From contig NZ_JAAGNX010000001.1 in NCBI RefSeq assembly GCF_010500615.1, positions 372,001 to 436,000 on the forward strand: a stretch of DNA of 64,000 bases. The letters run 5' to 3'. The notes under the pieces are model-generated. The model worked only from the letters and a program-made list of their open reading frames with translations. It did not search any database and was not told where the DNA came from. This document shows, piece after piece, positions 7,616-15,709 of the stretch. The DNA comes from Oceanipulchritudo coccoides (GTDB lineage Bacteria > Verrucomicrobiota > Verrucomicrobiia > Opitutales > Oceanipulchritudinaceae). The position numbers and the translations under genes were made by a program. Position 1 is the first letter of the stretch. Every line of letters starts with the position of its first letter.

Positions 7616-8910
7616 TAAGGGCGGTTGTGGTCAGTCTCTTATTAATAGGATGCACCGTGGATCTGATGGCATCCACAGTAGTAGGCAGCCTGCAGGCGCG
7701 CGTTGATGCAGTACCTGAAGGAGGCACACTTGTTTTGGACAGCGGAACCTATGAAGGGCCCTTGCGTATCGACAAAGCCATGACAATTGACGGAAAGAGT
7801 AAGGCTGTTATCGACGGAAAGCGTTCCGGTTCCGTCATTACCGTGAATGCTCCCGGCGTACGTATCCGCAACCTCTACGTGCGCAATTCCGGGCTCAGCC
7901 TGGAGGAGGATGATGCGGGGATACTTGTGCGGGCCGACAGGGCAGTGCTGGAGGGGAACCGCATTGAGAGTTGCCTGCACGGAATCTACCTGAAGAAGGT
8001 TACCATCGCCGAGGTGCGCGGAAACACCATTGTCGGAGCTGCGACCGAGCTCGCCAGGACTTCCGACGTCCTCAGTACCGGTCTGGATTTCGATGGTGGT
8101 GACCTGCTCTGCGCTGTCGGTGAGTTGGACGTCAATCGTCGTGGCAACGGTATCCATGCATGGAACTCACGGAATGTCCTTCTGGAAGAAAACGTCATCT
8201 CGCACACAAGGGACGGAATATACTTTTCCTTCACTGATGAGTCGGAGGTTCTCGGAAACCGGGTCACCGATTGTCGTTACGGCCTTCACTACATGTACAG
8301 CGACGGAAACACGTTTGCCCGCAACCGTTTTTCAAGAAATGCGGCCGGTGCGGCCTTGATGTATTCCGGGAGGCTCCTTGTTGAAGGGAACGAGTTTTCA
8401 GGCAACCGCGGGAAACGTGCCTACGGGGCTTTGCTCCAGTCCGTGGATGCCTCAGTCCTGAAAGACAACCGGTTCATTAATAACACGGTTGGACTCTACA
8501 GTGAAAACGCGCAGGACAACGAACTCGAGGATAATGTAGTTGGAAAAAACTACATTGGGTACCGGATTGGCGGCAGCTCCAGGGGGAACCGGCATTTCCT
8601 GAACCACTTTCAGCAGAACATCCACAATGTCGAACTGGCTGGTGAAGGAAAATACAATGAGTGGGCTGTTGAGGGGCGGGGAAACCGCTGGGGCCTGTCC
8701 AGCGTTCCTGATCTGGATGGCGATGGGGTAGGAGAGTTTCCCCACCGTGAATCGGATCTCCTTGGAGGTCTCAGGCAGCAGTTTCCCATCGCAGGCCTGC
8801 TTTCGGGCAGCCCGGGCCTCGAGCTGATCCGCTTCATTAATGAGCGCAGTCCGATCCCCGGTCTCCGCACCGTAGAGGATCCTCACCCATTGACTAACGA
8901 ACATGATTAA
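7612..8910 (+). CDS. nosD: NosD periplasmic beta-helix copper/sulfur maturation protein
   Basis: About 432 residues from ATG 7612, which overlaps the nosB stop; the open frame begins earlier, at 7519, but that part lies inside nosB. A signal peptide (about 1-22) is followed by right-handed parallel beta-helix repeats rich in G-N-x-I/F and N-x-(F/V) turns (about 40-360), the CASH/NosD architecture. NosD works with the NosFY ABC transporter in assembling the CuZ [4Cu:2S] cluster of NosZ. The C-terminal segment with DLDGDGVGEFP is typical of the family. Its end overlaps nosF by 8 nt. Confidence 0.93.
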   Translation: MIRAVVVSLLLIGCTVDLMASTVVGSLQARVDAVPEGGTLVLDSGTYEGPLRIDKAMTIDGKSKAVIDGKRSGSVITVNAPGVRIRNLYVRNSGLSLEEDDAGILVRADRAVLEGNRIESCLHGIYLKKVTIAEVRGNTIVGAATELARTSDVLSTGLDFDGGDLLCAVGELDVNRRGNGIHAWNSRNVLLEENVISHTRDGIYFSFTDESEVLGNRVTDCRYGLHYMYSDGNTFARNRFSRNAAGAALMYSGRLLVEGNEFSGNRGKRAYGALLQSVDASVLKDNRFINNTVGLYSENAQDNELEDNVVGKNYIGYRIGGSSRGNRHFLNHFQQNIHNVELAGEGKYNEWAVEGRGNRWGLSSVPDLDGDGVGEFPHRESDLLGGLRQQFPIAGLLSGSPGLELIRFINERSPIPGLRTVEDPHPLTNEHD

Positions 8911-9604
8911 TCTTAGTGACATTCGCCTGAAGCTGGACCGGCAATCCGTTTTGAAGGGATTCGACCTCGATGCGGAGAGTGCTTGCGTTTCCTTGGTAGT
9001 GGGCCCGAACGGAGCCGGAAAATCCAGCTCACTTAAGGTGGCATGTGGCCTCTGGAGGCCGTCTTCCGGAGCGGTGCTTGTGGATGGAAGGGATATCACC
9101 GATTGTCCCCGCGAGTACCGCAAGTACGTTGCCTACCTTCCGCAGTCTCCTTCTTTTCATCCCCGATTAACCGTTGCACAAGTGGCTGAATTTTATGCTC
9201 GAATCGAGCGATGCTCCCCGGATGAAGTCGAGTACGCATTGGAATGCTTCGGCATGGATGCCTGCTCCGGAAAAAGGACCGGAAACCTGTCAGGAGGATT
9301 CCGTCAACGGCTTGGTCTTGCCGTGTTATCCCTTTCAAAGGCACCAGTGCTCCTCCTTGATGAGCCCGGCTTGAGTCTGGATCCATTCTGGCGGGAACGG
9401 CTGCAGGAATGGCTCAGGGAGGAGGCCGCATCCGGCAGGACACTCATTGTCGCGACCCATCTTCTCGCTGAATGGGAAGGTAAGGCCGATCGCTGTTTTC
9501 TTTGCGACGACGGCCGCATTGTCGGTCAATTGAATCCGGAATATCTCCGACAGGCTTTTCCGGCTCCCTTGGACCAGAGAGAAAGGAAGGTGGCCAATGA
9601 CTGA
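8903..9604 (+). CDS. nosF: NosF ABC transporter ATPase
   Basis: A 233-residue ABC ATPase with Walker A GPNGAGKSS (about residues 34-42), signature NLSGGFRQRLG (about 128-138) and Walker B VLLLDEPGLSLD (about 151-162), followed by an H-loop (ATHLL). It powers NosDFY, which supplies sulfur and enables copper loading for the CuZ site of NosZ. It overlaps nosD and nosY by 8 nt each, indicating tight coupling of the three subunits. Confidence 0.93.
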   Translation: MINLSDIRLKLDRQSVLKGFDLDAESACVSLVVGPNGAGKSSSLKVACGLWRPSSGAVLVDGRDITDCPREYRKYVAYLPQSPSFHPRLTVAQVAEFYARIERCSPDEVEYALECFGMDACSGKRTGNLSGGFRQRLGLAVLSLSKAPVLLLDEPGLSLDPFWRERLQEWLREEAASGRTLIVATHLLAEWEGKADRCFLCDDGRIVGQLNPEYLRQAFPAPLDQRERKVAND

Positions 9605-10394
9605 CCGGATCGTAGTTGGCTGGAGGTTTCTCGTTGCACTGGTTTGCCGGGAGAGGCAGGCCGTCATGGCGAGTCGTGTATCATGGTCCTTCGGGATCGG
9701 CTGCCTGTTGTGGGGATTGGCCGGTAGCCCTCTTTTTGGTATCGGCAGAGCAGATACCGTTGTCTGGTTTCTCCTTCCCGTACTCCTTTACGCCGTTCCA
9801 CCGGTAGCATTGCTTTCGGGAGTTGTCGCCTGGCAGGGCGATGCTGGAGAGGAGGAACTCATCCAGACGCGCCTGCCCTCGCCTTTGACCCGGCTTCTCG
9901 CAAAGTGGGTCACATGGACTTTGCTTCTTGAATTGGCCACTTTGTGTATGCTGATTCCGCTTCTGCCAAGTGCTGTTGATCCTTCTGCTCTCCTGAGAAT
10001 CTGGCTGTTCGCCGGAGGAGAAATCTCGGTATTTGTGGCATTCGGTCTCGTCATTGGCCGCTTTTGCAAGGATCCCCTGTTGGCGTATTCAAGCTCCTTG
10101 ATTATCGGATTTTTAATGGTAGCCGGAGGCGGGCTGGTTGCTTACGTTGCCGCGTGGCAGCCGATGATTCAGCGGTTTCCGGATCTCTGGACCTTGATTC
10201 TTATGCTGCATCCCGTCGAGTCCCTTCGTGTGTGCCTCGTTTATTCAGTCGAGAATCTTCCCTTTGACGCACGTACTCTTCCTCCCATTACTTCATTCTG
10301 GTTGCAGAATTCCGGATTGTGGTATCTCGGCTTATCCTTGACCTGGTCATTTGTGGCCCTGCTCGTGACCCGGTTCAAACCCGGAAAACCGTAA
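9597..10394 (+). CDS. nosY: NosY ABC transporter permease
   Basis: A 265-residue membrane protein with six predicted helices, matching the ABC-2 permease size of NosY. It contains DAGEEELIQTRLPSP after the second helix, the NosY-type coupling loop, and LHPVESLRV near the C-terminus. It is the last gene of the nos operon. No nosL, nosR or nosG/H/C gene follows within the window. Confidence 0.9.
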   Translation: MTDRIVVGWRFLVALVCRERQAVMASRVSWSFGIGCLLWGLAGSPLFGIGRADTVVWFLLPVLLYAVPPVALLSGVVAWQGDAGEEELIQTRLPSPLTRLLAKWVTWTLLLELATLCMLIPLLPSAVDPSALLRIWLFAGGEISVFVAFGLVIGRFCKDPLLAYSSSLIIGFLMVAGGGLVAYVAAWQPMIQRFPDLWTLILMLHPVESLRVCLVYSVENLPFDARTLPPITSFWLQNSGLWYLGLSLTWSFVALLVTRFKPGKP

Positions 10395-10757
10395 TAAATG
10401 TCACCATAAGCCGATTGGCGATCGGATCGTGATGACGATCGTATAGCGCAAGACGGCAAAGAAACCGAATTATCTCAAAACTTTGATAAGGAGTGGTGCT
10501 TGTAACCATTCTGCAACCGGAAATCTTGACCGCCCTGCATCCCTCTATTGATGCGCCTTTCCGGGTTTCTGTCTTGAATCCCCCCCTCTCCGCCATTAAA
10601 CTGTCGCAAGTGTGTTGAATACCAGTAACTTGCGAATCACAAATGCCTTAACAGGCCGCCGCAGGCACGACAAATCACAACAAATCACGACTTTCGTGGG
10701 CCTTTTTGCCTTGATTATGCCTCAACTGACCTTGACTGGATCTTGACTGGGGACGGG
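10395..10757. other. Intergenic junction of nos operon and island
   Basis: No gene is seen. The stretch holds the imperfect palindrome TTATC...GATAA (10470-10489), the first tRNA-Ser-3'-like repeat (10576-10597), a tandem ACAAATCAC pair near 10670-10690, TTATGCCTC at 10715-10723, and two close direct copies of CTTGACTGG (10731-10739 and 10742-10750). Direct repeats beside an attachment-like core could be recombinase arm sites; this is inference. Confidence 0.5.
10576..10597 (+). repeat. tRNA-Ser 3'-end-like repeat, copy A (left island edge)
   Basis: GAATCCCCCCCTCTCCGCCATT resembles the T-loop, acceptor strand and CCA of tRNA-Ser (CCTCTCC-G-CCA). No 5' acceptor strand GGAGAGG or paired T-stem lies upstream, so it is not a functional tRNA. 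Copies B (17315) and C (20127) have the same orientation. Confidence 0.7.
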
Positions 10758-11186
10758 TTATTTTCTCTCACGGCGGCACGGCGAGCACGGAGGGAGTTGT
10801 CCATTGATGATTCTGGTGATCCCGTCTTTCATGAGGGCTTCGCCAAAGTTCAGAAGGTAGCCGAGTTTGAGATTGGATAATTTGAGGTAGGTGAGAAGTT
10901 GTTTTTTGTGGGCTGGGTTCGTGCGTTCTACAGACTTGAGTTCCAGGATTACTTTCTCCTCAACGATCAGGTCTGCCCGGAATCCCTCATCCAGTTGAAT
11001 GCCTTTGTAACGAATAGGAACGACGACTTGGCGTTGCGCGCTCAATCCAGCTTCCTCCAGAGCATGTGCCAATAACACCTCATAAACGGATTCCAGCAGT
11101 CCCGGGCCCAGATCCCGATGCAGCGAAAAGGCGACATCCAACATCCGATCAGCAATTTCATTTTCATGTAGTGAAGACATCCCCAC
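10758..11186 (-). CDS. GxxExxY protein (PD-(D/E)xK-like fold)
   Basis: A 142-residue protein with the family motif GLLESVY (about 28-34) and the nuclease-like core DLIVEEKVILELKSVE (about 73-88), where D-E-x-K could be a PD-(D/E)xK site. GxxExxY proteins are widespread and of unproven function. The C-terminal codons (PPCSPCRRERK) are formed by a 27-bp repeat at 10764-10790 that recurs inverted at 11248-11274, about 60 bp upstream of the start. The gene is thus enclosed by inverted repeats like a small mobile cassette. Start could also be codon 3 (MSSLHENE). Confidence 0.85.
   Translation of the reverse strand: MGMSSLHENEIADRMLDVAFSLHRDLGPGLLESVYEVLLAHALEEAGLSAQRQVVVPIRYKGIQLDEGFRADLIVEEKVILELKSVERTNPAHKKQLLTYLKLSNLKLGYLLNFGEALMKDGITRIINGQLPPCSPCRRERK
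10764..10790 (+). repeat. Left inverted repeat of GxxExxY cassette
   Basis: TCTCTCACGG CGGCACGGCG AGCACGG pairs with 11248-11274 at 26 of 27 positions. It lies inside the 3' end of the gene. Confidence 0.85.
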
Positions 11187-11247
11187 ATCATCTCCTGCTT
11201 CCCGATTTCAAACTACCCATAAAAACACTCAAAATCAGGCATTGACG

Positions 11248-11274
11248 CCGTGTTCGCCGTGCCGCCGTGAGAGA
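11248..11274 (-). repeat. Right inverted repeat of GxxExxY cassette
   Basis: Reverse complement of 10764-10790 with one mismatch (position 11253). It lies about 60 bp upstream of the gene's start. Confidence 0.85.
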
Positions 11275-11325
11275 TAAATCCGAGCAATTAGACCTATGAT
11301 TGGCCAATCGCTCTGGTAGAGTGTA

Positions 11326-11583
11326 ATGGCCATGAAAATACACGCCGATCACCAACCCTACCGCAAGAAGCCCTACGCCGCCCGGTGGTATGAGGGCAAA
11401 GGCCAGCGAAACAAGTTCTTCGCCTCGGAGGCGGCCAGGGACGAGTTCATCGCCCAGTTCAAGCAGACCGCCCAGCGTGCCGACCCTGCCTTTCCGACCA
11501 TCGAGCCACACAAGCTGATCCGCTGGCATCAGGCCATGGCGATTGCGCCAGAGGCGGATCCGGTCGAAGTCTTCAAGTTCTGA
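11326..11583 (+). CDS. Small protein resembling a recombinase arm-binding domain
   Basis: An 85-residue basic, aromatic-rich protein: HADHQPYRKKPYAARWYEGK, then QRNKFFASEAARDEFIAQF. The order 'YxARWxxGxxRxKFFxSExxRDEF' resembles the N-terminal AP2/arm-binding strand module of tyrosine integrases from the same phylum. The frame stops after EADPVEVFKF, so it has no catalytic domain. It may be the truncated relic of an island integrase or a stand-alone small DNA-binding protein. No family name can be given with certainty. It lies between the GxxExxY cassette and a PAS-domain remnant. Confidence 0.5.
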   Translation: MAMKIHADHQPYRKKPYAARWYEGKGQRNKFFASEAARDEFIAQFKQTAQRADPAFPTIEPHKLIRWHQAMAIAPEADPVEVFKF

Positions 11584-11602
11584 GTGATAGAGTGATTCCA
11601 CG

Positions 11603-11750
11603 GGGGATGTGACTGCCTATCGCGTGGAACGCAAATTCCAGCGAAAAGATGGCAGCATCTTCTGGGGAGATATTTCCGTACGGGCACTGCGTGGAGCGGA
11701 TGGAGTGAGCCAAACAGTGTTGAATCACTCCTTCTCTCTATTGAGCTATT
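11603..11750 (+). pseudogene. PAS-domain fragment
   Basis: An open frame without a proper start reads AYRVERKFQRKDGSIFWGDI then SVRALRGADG, a clear match to the C-terminal half of a PAS/PAC sensor domain, before diverging and stopping near 11750. No kinase or other domain follows. It is the leftover of a sensor protein gene in the island. Confidence 0.6.
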
Positions 11751-11772
11751 AAAATCGATTAGCCTAAGTTTC

Positions 11773-14466
11773 TCACAGATTATTCATCACAAAGTTATCG
11801 AACTTAGCCTCCTGCGACTTACTGGTGTAAAATCCAGCCTTCCCGGATGACAAAGAACTGTCACTTCCCGAGATAACTTCCAACCCATCGACTAAACCAA
11901 GCAAGGAAGTTCCGTTCAATTCAAATCTGTATTCATTATAGATACCTGTTGAAGGGAGCGGAGTGCTTCCAGATTGAGCAATAATCGATGCATTGTCTCC
12001 AACTATTTTAATTAATTGGTAAGTGGCTGAACTCTTATCGAAGATGAAAGCATAATAGTTAGATGCATCTTGATAGCGAGCGACGATACCGACTTGAACT
12101 TCACCTGGTTTATTTTTTTTGGACCATGAATCGACCTTCAACTCAGCGCTCACTTCCACATTGGTATGATCTGAAGCAGTGTTAAAGCTAAGATCGGAAC
12201 TGTTTCCGGCTGAAGTTTCGTAGGTATAATCTACCCCGTCTGCGACAACTGCCCAATTTCCTTCAGCTTCGGTCCAGCCATCGCTAATCCCATCAGAAAA
12301 ATCATCCGATAAATCATCAGCAGGCGGTGGTGGTGCCGAAGAATTATCTGTGATAAAGTCGTCAAAAATAGCCATTTGAGGAGCGCCTGAGAAAACACCG
12401 GTGTAGCCTTGAGTGAGAGTGCTATCTGTCGCTGCAGTGACTAAGACTCCATCCAAAAATCCTTCAAGAGCGCTTCCGTTAAGTCGGAATTCCAATTGAT
12501 ATTCCTGGCCCGGATTTAAAGTGTAGGAACTAGCTGAGTTAGCCAACACGGTAATTGGATTTCCAGTTCCTGCTCTCATTATAATTCGAAATTTCTTCAG
12601 GTAATCATCATAAAAAAATGCGTAATGGTTATCGACATCAGTTAGCCGGCCAAGCAACCCAGCTTGAGCTTTGCCGGGTAATGTAGCAGGGTCCCAAGTA
12701 TCTACCCGCACAGTCGATACCACAGAGTAATCAGATCCCCAAGTCTCCTCTGCATAAAGCCGATTCATATTTGAGAGTCCTTCAGTTTCCAATGCATAGT
12801 CCAATCCATCGGCAACAGTTTGACCTCCTCCAGAGAGAGCTATCCAACCGATGCTTGTACGATGATCGAAGTCATCAAAGAAGGAGTAATGTTGAAAGCT
12901 TAATCCTTGAACATGATTGACCGTGAAACGACCCTCCGCCGCCGACTTGACAGGTGTCCCATCGATGTATAAATTTGTAAAGGATATATCTTCCATGAAG
13001 GAATCGGTCGAATTCAACCCTGTTAGCAGGTTATCCAGACTTTCCGGCGCCATTGGGGCATCGACGATGATGTTAGAAAATTTCACATTTCTAAAGACAG
13101 CATTGCTATTGGTCATCTGCATGAAAAAAATAGGTCTGTATCGTGTCCCATTATTGCTAAGTCCGTAATTAGGATCTTCCACATGAATATTCGAAATGTA
13201 GATATTTTCCACTGTTTCCCCAGTGTTGATTCCTCTTAGATTAAAAACGGAACCGCCTTGCCCACCTAGTAACTCAGCTCGATGGTTATATATGACACTC
13301 GAATCACTCACACTTGTACCAGATCCTCCAGCTCCTGCTGTAAAGATAAAAGAAGATCCGTTGGCGTCGTTCCAAGTGGTTATGTTCCTAATAACGACAT
13401 CCTGCTGTCCATTTGCGATGTAAATGCTGTCGTCTTGTGTTCTAAGAAAACAATCTTCAACAATCGCATATTTCTGAACGCCTATTCCATCGGAATTATT
13501 TCGCCAGTTTTGGGTTTTTATATTGCGGATAATATTGGGAGTAGTTGCCCCGTTTATATTGCCCATAGATACAGAGTGAAAAGGAGGATCTACAATAGTT
13601 AACCCTTCCAATACGATGTTGCTGTTAAGGCCTTGTATGTTAATCATGCGATACCAATTTCGTTGAGCTTGAGGCCATTCTTTTGGAGGCCAATTAACTT
13701 GCTCACCTGAGAGGACTCCATAGCCCCATATTTTGACATTATCAACAGTCTGAGTCGCATAATTAGTATCTAAAACAACCATTCCCCCATAAACAAAGGA
13801 ACCTCCTTCCAGGTAATATCTTTTATTGGATGCGATTTGATAGCCTGGCCCTAAGTTGTGGACTCCCGGTTTAAAATGCAAAGTGGTCCAAGTCTCTGAA
13901 CCCGTAGCCGCAGGTATAAGGTCTCCGGGATTAACAACAAGGACGTTGGGATCATTTTCAACAGGTACGTCCTGCTCATAGGAATTTGCAAATATGCTTA
14001 AGCTATGATCGAATGGATTCGCATTGGGTTTGCCGTCGATTTCTATCGCTAAATTTGCAGGTTTCGACAGGGAAAAAGTGGCGGTATTGTTGTTGATCGT
14101 CACCGGAATATTATAAGCCGTTGGGCGCACGATAGCGCTACTGATGGGTCCTGTTAATTTTGTAACCCGGATCTGAATAGTGCCCGAAAATTCAAAATTA
14201 GTGTAGGAGGCAGTCCATCCCGCGAGACTCAAATAATAGCCTTGAAGGTCGGGATCACTGTTGTCTTTAGCAGTTGTCATATAAGTGAAAGAGTGCGTCC
14301 AATTCTGTCCGTCAGCAGAGAGTTCAACTTGATACTTATCCGAAGGACTTATTCCTGCCGGCTGAGGATACACTGTGTAACTTTGCGCCGACACAAAGAC
14401 GGCGGAAACGAGGGTATAAAGGATTGCAAGAAAGCAACCGAAATGAGGTATAGATCGTTTTAACAT
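11773..14466 (-). CDS. Secreted beta-helix glycoside hydrolase (GH28/GH49-like) with two C-terminal sandwich domains
   Basis: An 897-residue secreted protein. A signal peptide (about 1-27) precedes an N-terminal beta domain (about 30-200), then a right-handed parallel beta-helix (about 200-520). The helix contains NNSDGIGV and TQDDSIYI, the N-x-D and D-D acidic pairs that form the catalytic centre of GH28 and related families, plus HFKPGVHNLGPGY, as in GH49 dextranase/isopullulanase-type enzymes. The GH28 G-H-G motif is not obvious. Two related jelly-roll repeats follow (about 530-715 and 725-895), each with 'DDF.....W', LLGRL/IVARY, 'NHYAFFYDD' / 'NYYAFIFDK' and a final FDDF/FDNF. Substrate is unknown, probably an algal or plant polysaccharide. 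The gene is visibly more A+T-rich than its neighbours, suggesting transfer. Confidence 0.68.
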   Translation of the reverse strand: MLKRSIPHFGCFLAILYTLVSAVFVSAQSYTVYPQPAGISPSDKYQVELSADGQNWTHSFTYMTTAKDNSDPDLQGYYLSLAGWTASYTNFEFSGTIQIRVTKLTGPISSAIVRPTAYNIPVTINNNTATFSLSKPANLAIEIDGKPNANPFDHSLSIFANSYEQDVPVENDPNVLVVNPGDLIPAATGSETWTTLHFKPGVHNLGPGYQIASNKRYYLEGGSFVYGGMVVLDTNYATQTVDNVKIWGYGVLSGEQVNWPPKEWPQAQRNWYRMINIQGLNSNIVLEGLTIVDPPFHSVSMGNINGATTPNIIRNIKTQNWRNNSDGIGVQKYAIVEDCFLRTQDDSIYIANGQQDVVIRNITTWNDANGSSFIFTAGAGGSGTSVSDSSVIYNHRAELLGGQGGSVFNLRGINTGETVENIYISNIHVEDPNYGLSNNGTRYRPIFFMQMTNSNAVFRNVKFSNIIVDAPMAPESLDNLLTGLNSTDSFMEDISFTNLYIDGTPVKSAAEGRFTVNHVQGLSFQHYSFFDDFDHRTSIGWIALSGGGQTVADGLDYALETEGLSNMNRLYAEETWGSDYSVVSTVRVDTWDPATLPGKAQAGLLGRLTDVDNHYAFFYDDYLKKFRIIMRAGTGNPITVLANSASSYTLNPGQEYQLEFRLNGSALEGFLDGVLVTAATDSTLTQGYTGVFSGAPQMAIFDDFITDNSSAPPPPADDLSDDFSDGISDGWTEAEGNWAVVADGVDYTYETSAGNSSDLSFNTASDHTNVEVSAELKVDSWSKKNKPGEVQVGIVARYQDASNYYAFIFDKSSATYQLIKIVGDNASIIAQSGSTPLPSTGIYNEYRFELNGTSLLGLVDGLEVISGSDSSLSSGKAGFYTSKSQEAKFDNFVMNNL

Positions 14467-14612
14467 GAGGTAATAATTTAGGGTGAGTGAAATAGGTAGC
14501 TTTGGATTCGAAAGTTTATCACATTTGATCTTTATTAGATTAGTGAATTTGGCTCATTAAACAGAGTTATTAGGTCATATAATGGATTTACTGATAGGAA
14601 TTTGCTTTTTCC

Positions 14613-14652
14613 GGTCAGGCACAAAAAAGGGGTCATGTCGTTATGTTTGCAA
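14613..14652 (+). repeat. Left inverted repeat of RAYT element
   Basis: GGTCAGG-CAC followed by a 30-bp segment (14623-14652: AAAAAAGGGGTCATGTCG...) that is perfectly repeated in inverted orientation at 15667-15696. The outer GGTCAGG pairs with CCTGACC at 15698-15704. Confidence 0.9.
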
Positions 14653-14681
14653 ATATCCGGATTTGATGTATCAATTATACG

Positions 14682-15686
14682 ATGCCACGCAGTCTACGTA
14701 TTGAGAAAAAGAATGGGGTCTATCACATCATCAACCGTGGGAACTACCGCCAAGATGTGTTTATCAACGAAGGCGCCCACCAATCCTTCGAGGAGTGTTT
14801 GTTTGAAACCTGCGAAAAGTGCGGGTGGATACTCGAAGGGTTTTGTGTCATGACTAATCACTTCCACTTAGTCGTACGCACGCCGAAGGGAAATTTGATC
14901 TATGGCATGAAGTGGCTGCAATCGACCTTTGCGAATCGCTACCATAAGTTTCGAAAAGTCCACGGGAAGTTATTCCAGGGGCGCTACAAGAGCTTGATCG
15001 TCGAAGAAGACGGCTATCTGGGCGCCCTGCTCCACTACACACACTTGAATCCTGTCCGAGCAGGCATGGCCGATGTCGCGGGGCTGCGCGATTACCGCTG
15101 GTCGAGCTATTGGTATCTGAACCACCCTGCGAAGCAACCTGTGTTCATGGATTGTTCAGGGGCGCTGCTCGCCGCCGGTGGATTGGCTGACACGAGCTAT
15201 GGCCGCTGTAAGTATGCGGACTATCTCAATTGGCTCACGAGCGACAAAGCGGCTCAGGACGAAATGGCATTTGATAAGATGTGCCGTGGCTGGGCATTGG
15301 GAACTAAAGATTTCAAAAAAGCGCTCATCGCAGAAGCCGCGGACACGAGTGAAGATGAAGACGAGCCAACCAAGAAAGTCCCTCGCTACGACGGAGCCAC
15401 ACTTCAAGAAGCGAATGAGCTCAGGTGGGAACTGGTGCTCGAACAATGTATGGAGGCGCTCAATAAAACGCCTGATGATTCGACAAATGAAATGAAGTCA
15501 GCGGATTGGAAGATTCTGATCGCTGCTGTCTTGAAATGTAAAACCAGCGCCACGAATGTGTGGATTGCAGATCAGCTGAAGATGGGAGTCCCCCACGCAG
15601 TCAGCCGCTATGTCGGTATTTTTAGGCAGAGCAGAAAAAACGAGGAGGCTTCATTCCAAGAGCTGATTGCAAACATAACGACATGA
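14682..15686 (+). CDS. REP-associated tyrosine transposase (RAYT, Y1/HUH)
   Basis: A 334-residue Y1 transposase of the TnpA_REP type. The HUH metal site is NHFHLVV (His60, His62) and the nucleophile is likely Tyr119 in LLHYTHLNPVRAG. Also present are YHIINRG near residue 14 and LFQGRYKS near 97. The C-terminal extension (about 190-334) contains an acidic stretch and a DNA-binding-like helical tail. RAYTs nick and rejoin single-stranded DNA at REP-like palindromes. The gene sits inside perfect 30-bp inverted repeats; its stop codon lies inside the right one. All visible catalytic residues are intact, so the unit may still be mobile. Confidence 0.92.
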   Translation: MPRSLRIEKKNGVYHIINRGNYRQDVFINEGAHQSFEECLFETCEKCGWILEGFCVMTNHFHLVVRTPKGNLIYGMKWLQSTFANRYHKFRKVHGKLFQGRYKSLIVEEDGYLGALLHYTHLNPVRAGMADVAGLRDYRWSSYWYLNHPAKQPVFMDCSGALLAAGGLADTSYGRCKYADYLNWLTSDKAAQDEMAFDKMCRGWALGTKDFKKALIAEAADTSEDEDEPTKKVPRYDGATLQEANELRWELVLEQCMEALNKTPDDSTNEMKSADWKILIAAVLKCKTSATNVWIADQLKMGVPHAVSRYVGIFRQSRKNEEASFQELIANITT

Positions 15687-15704
15687 CCCCTTTTTTACCT
15701 GACC
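15667..15704 (-). repeat. Right inverted repeat of RAYT element
   Basis: 15667-15696 is the perfect 30-bp inverse of 14623-14652, followed by A and CCTGACC. A second TGACCCCTTTTT follows directly, giving a short tandem repeat at the element's edge. Confidence 0.9.
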
Positions 15705-15709
15705 CCTTT

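Noticed and set aside
10375-10596. Minus-strand ORF beginning MAERGG (also possible at copies B and C)
   Set aside because: The first codons are the antisense of the tRNA-Ser-like 3' end (ATGGCGGAGAGG...), a known source of spurious ORFs; the rest resembles no protein.
11188-11601. 137-codon minus-strand ORF
   Set aside because: Low-complexity Gly/Leu/Val composition and antisense to the better supported 85-residue gene at 11326.
14467-14612. Missing half of the interrupted integrase left of the RAYT element
   Set aside because: Translation of this A+T-rich stretch in all minus frames gives no catalytic-domain motif (R...HxxR...Y).
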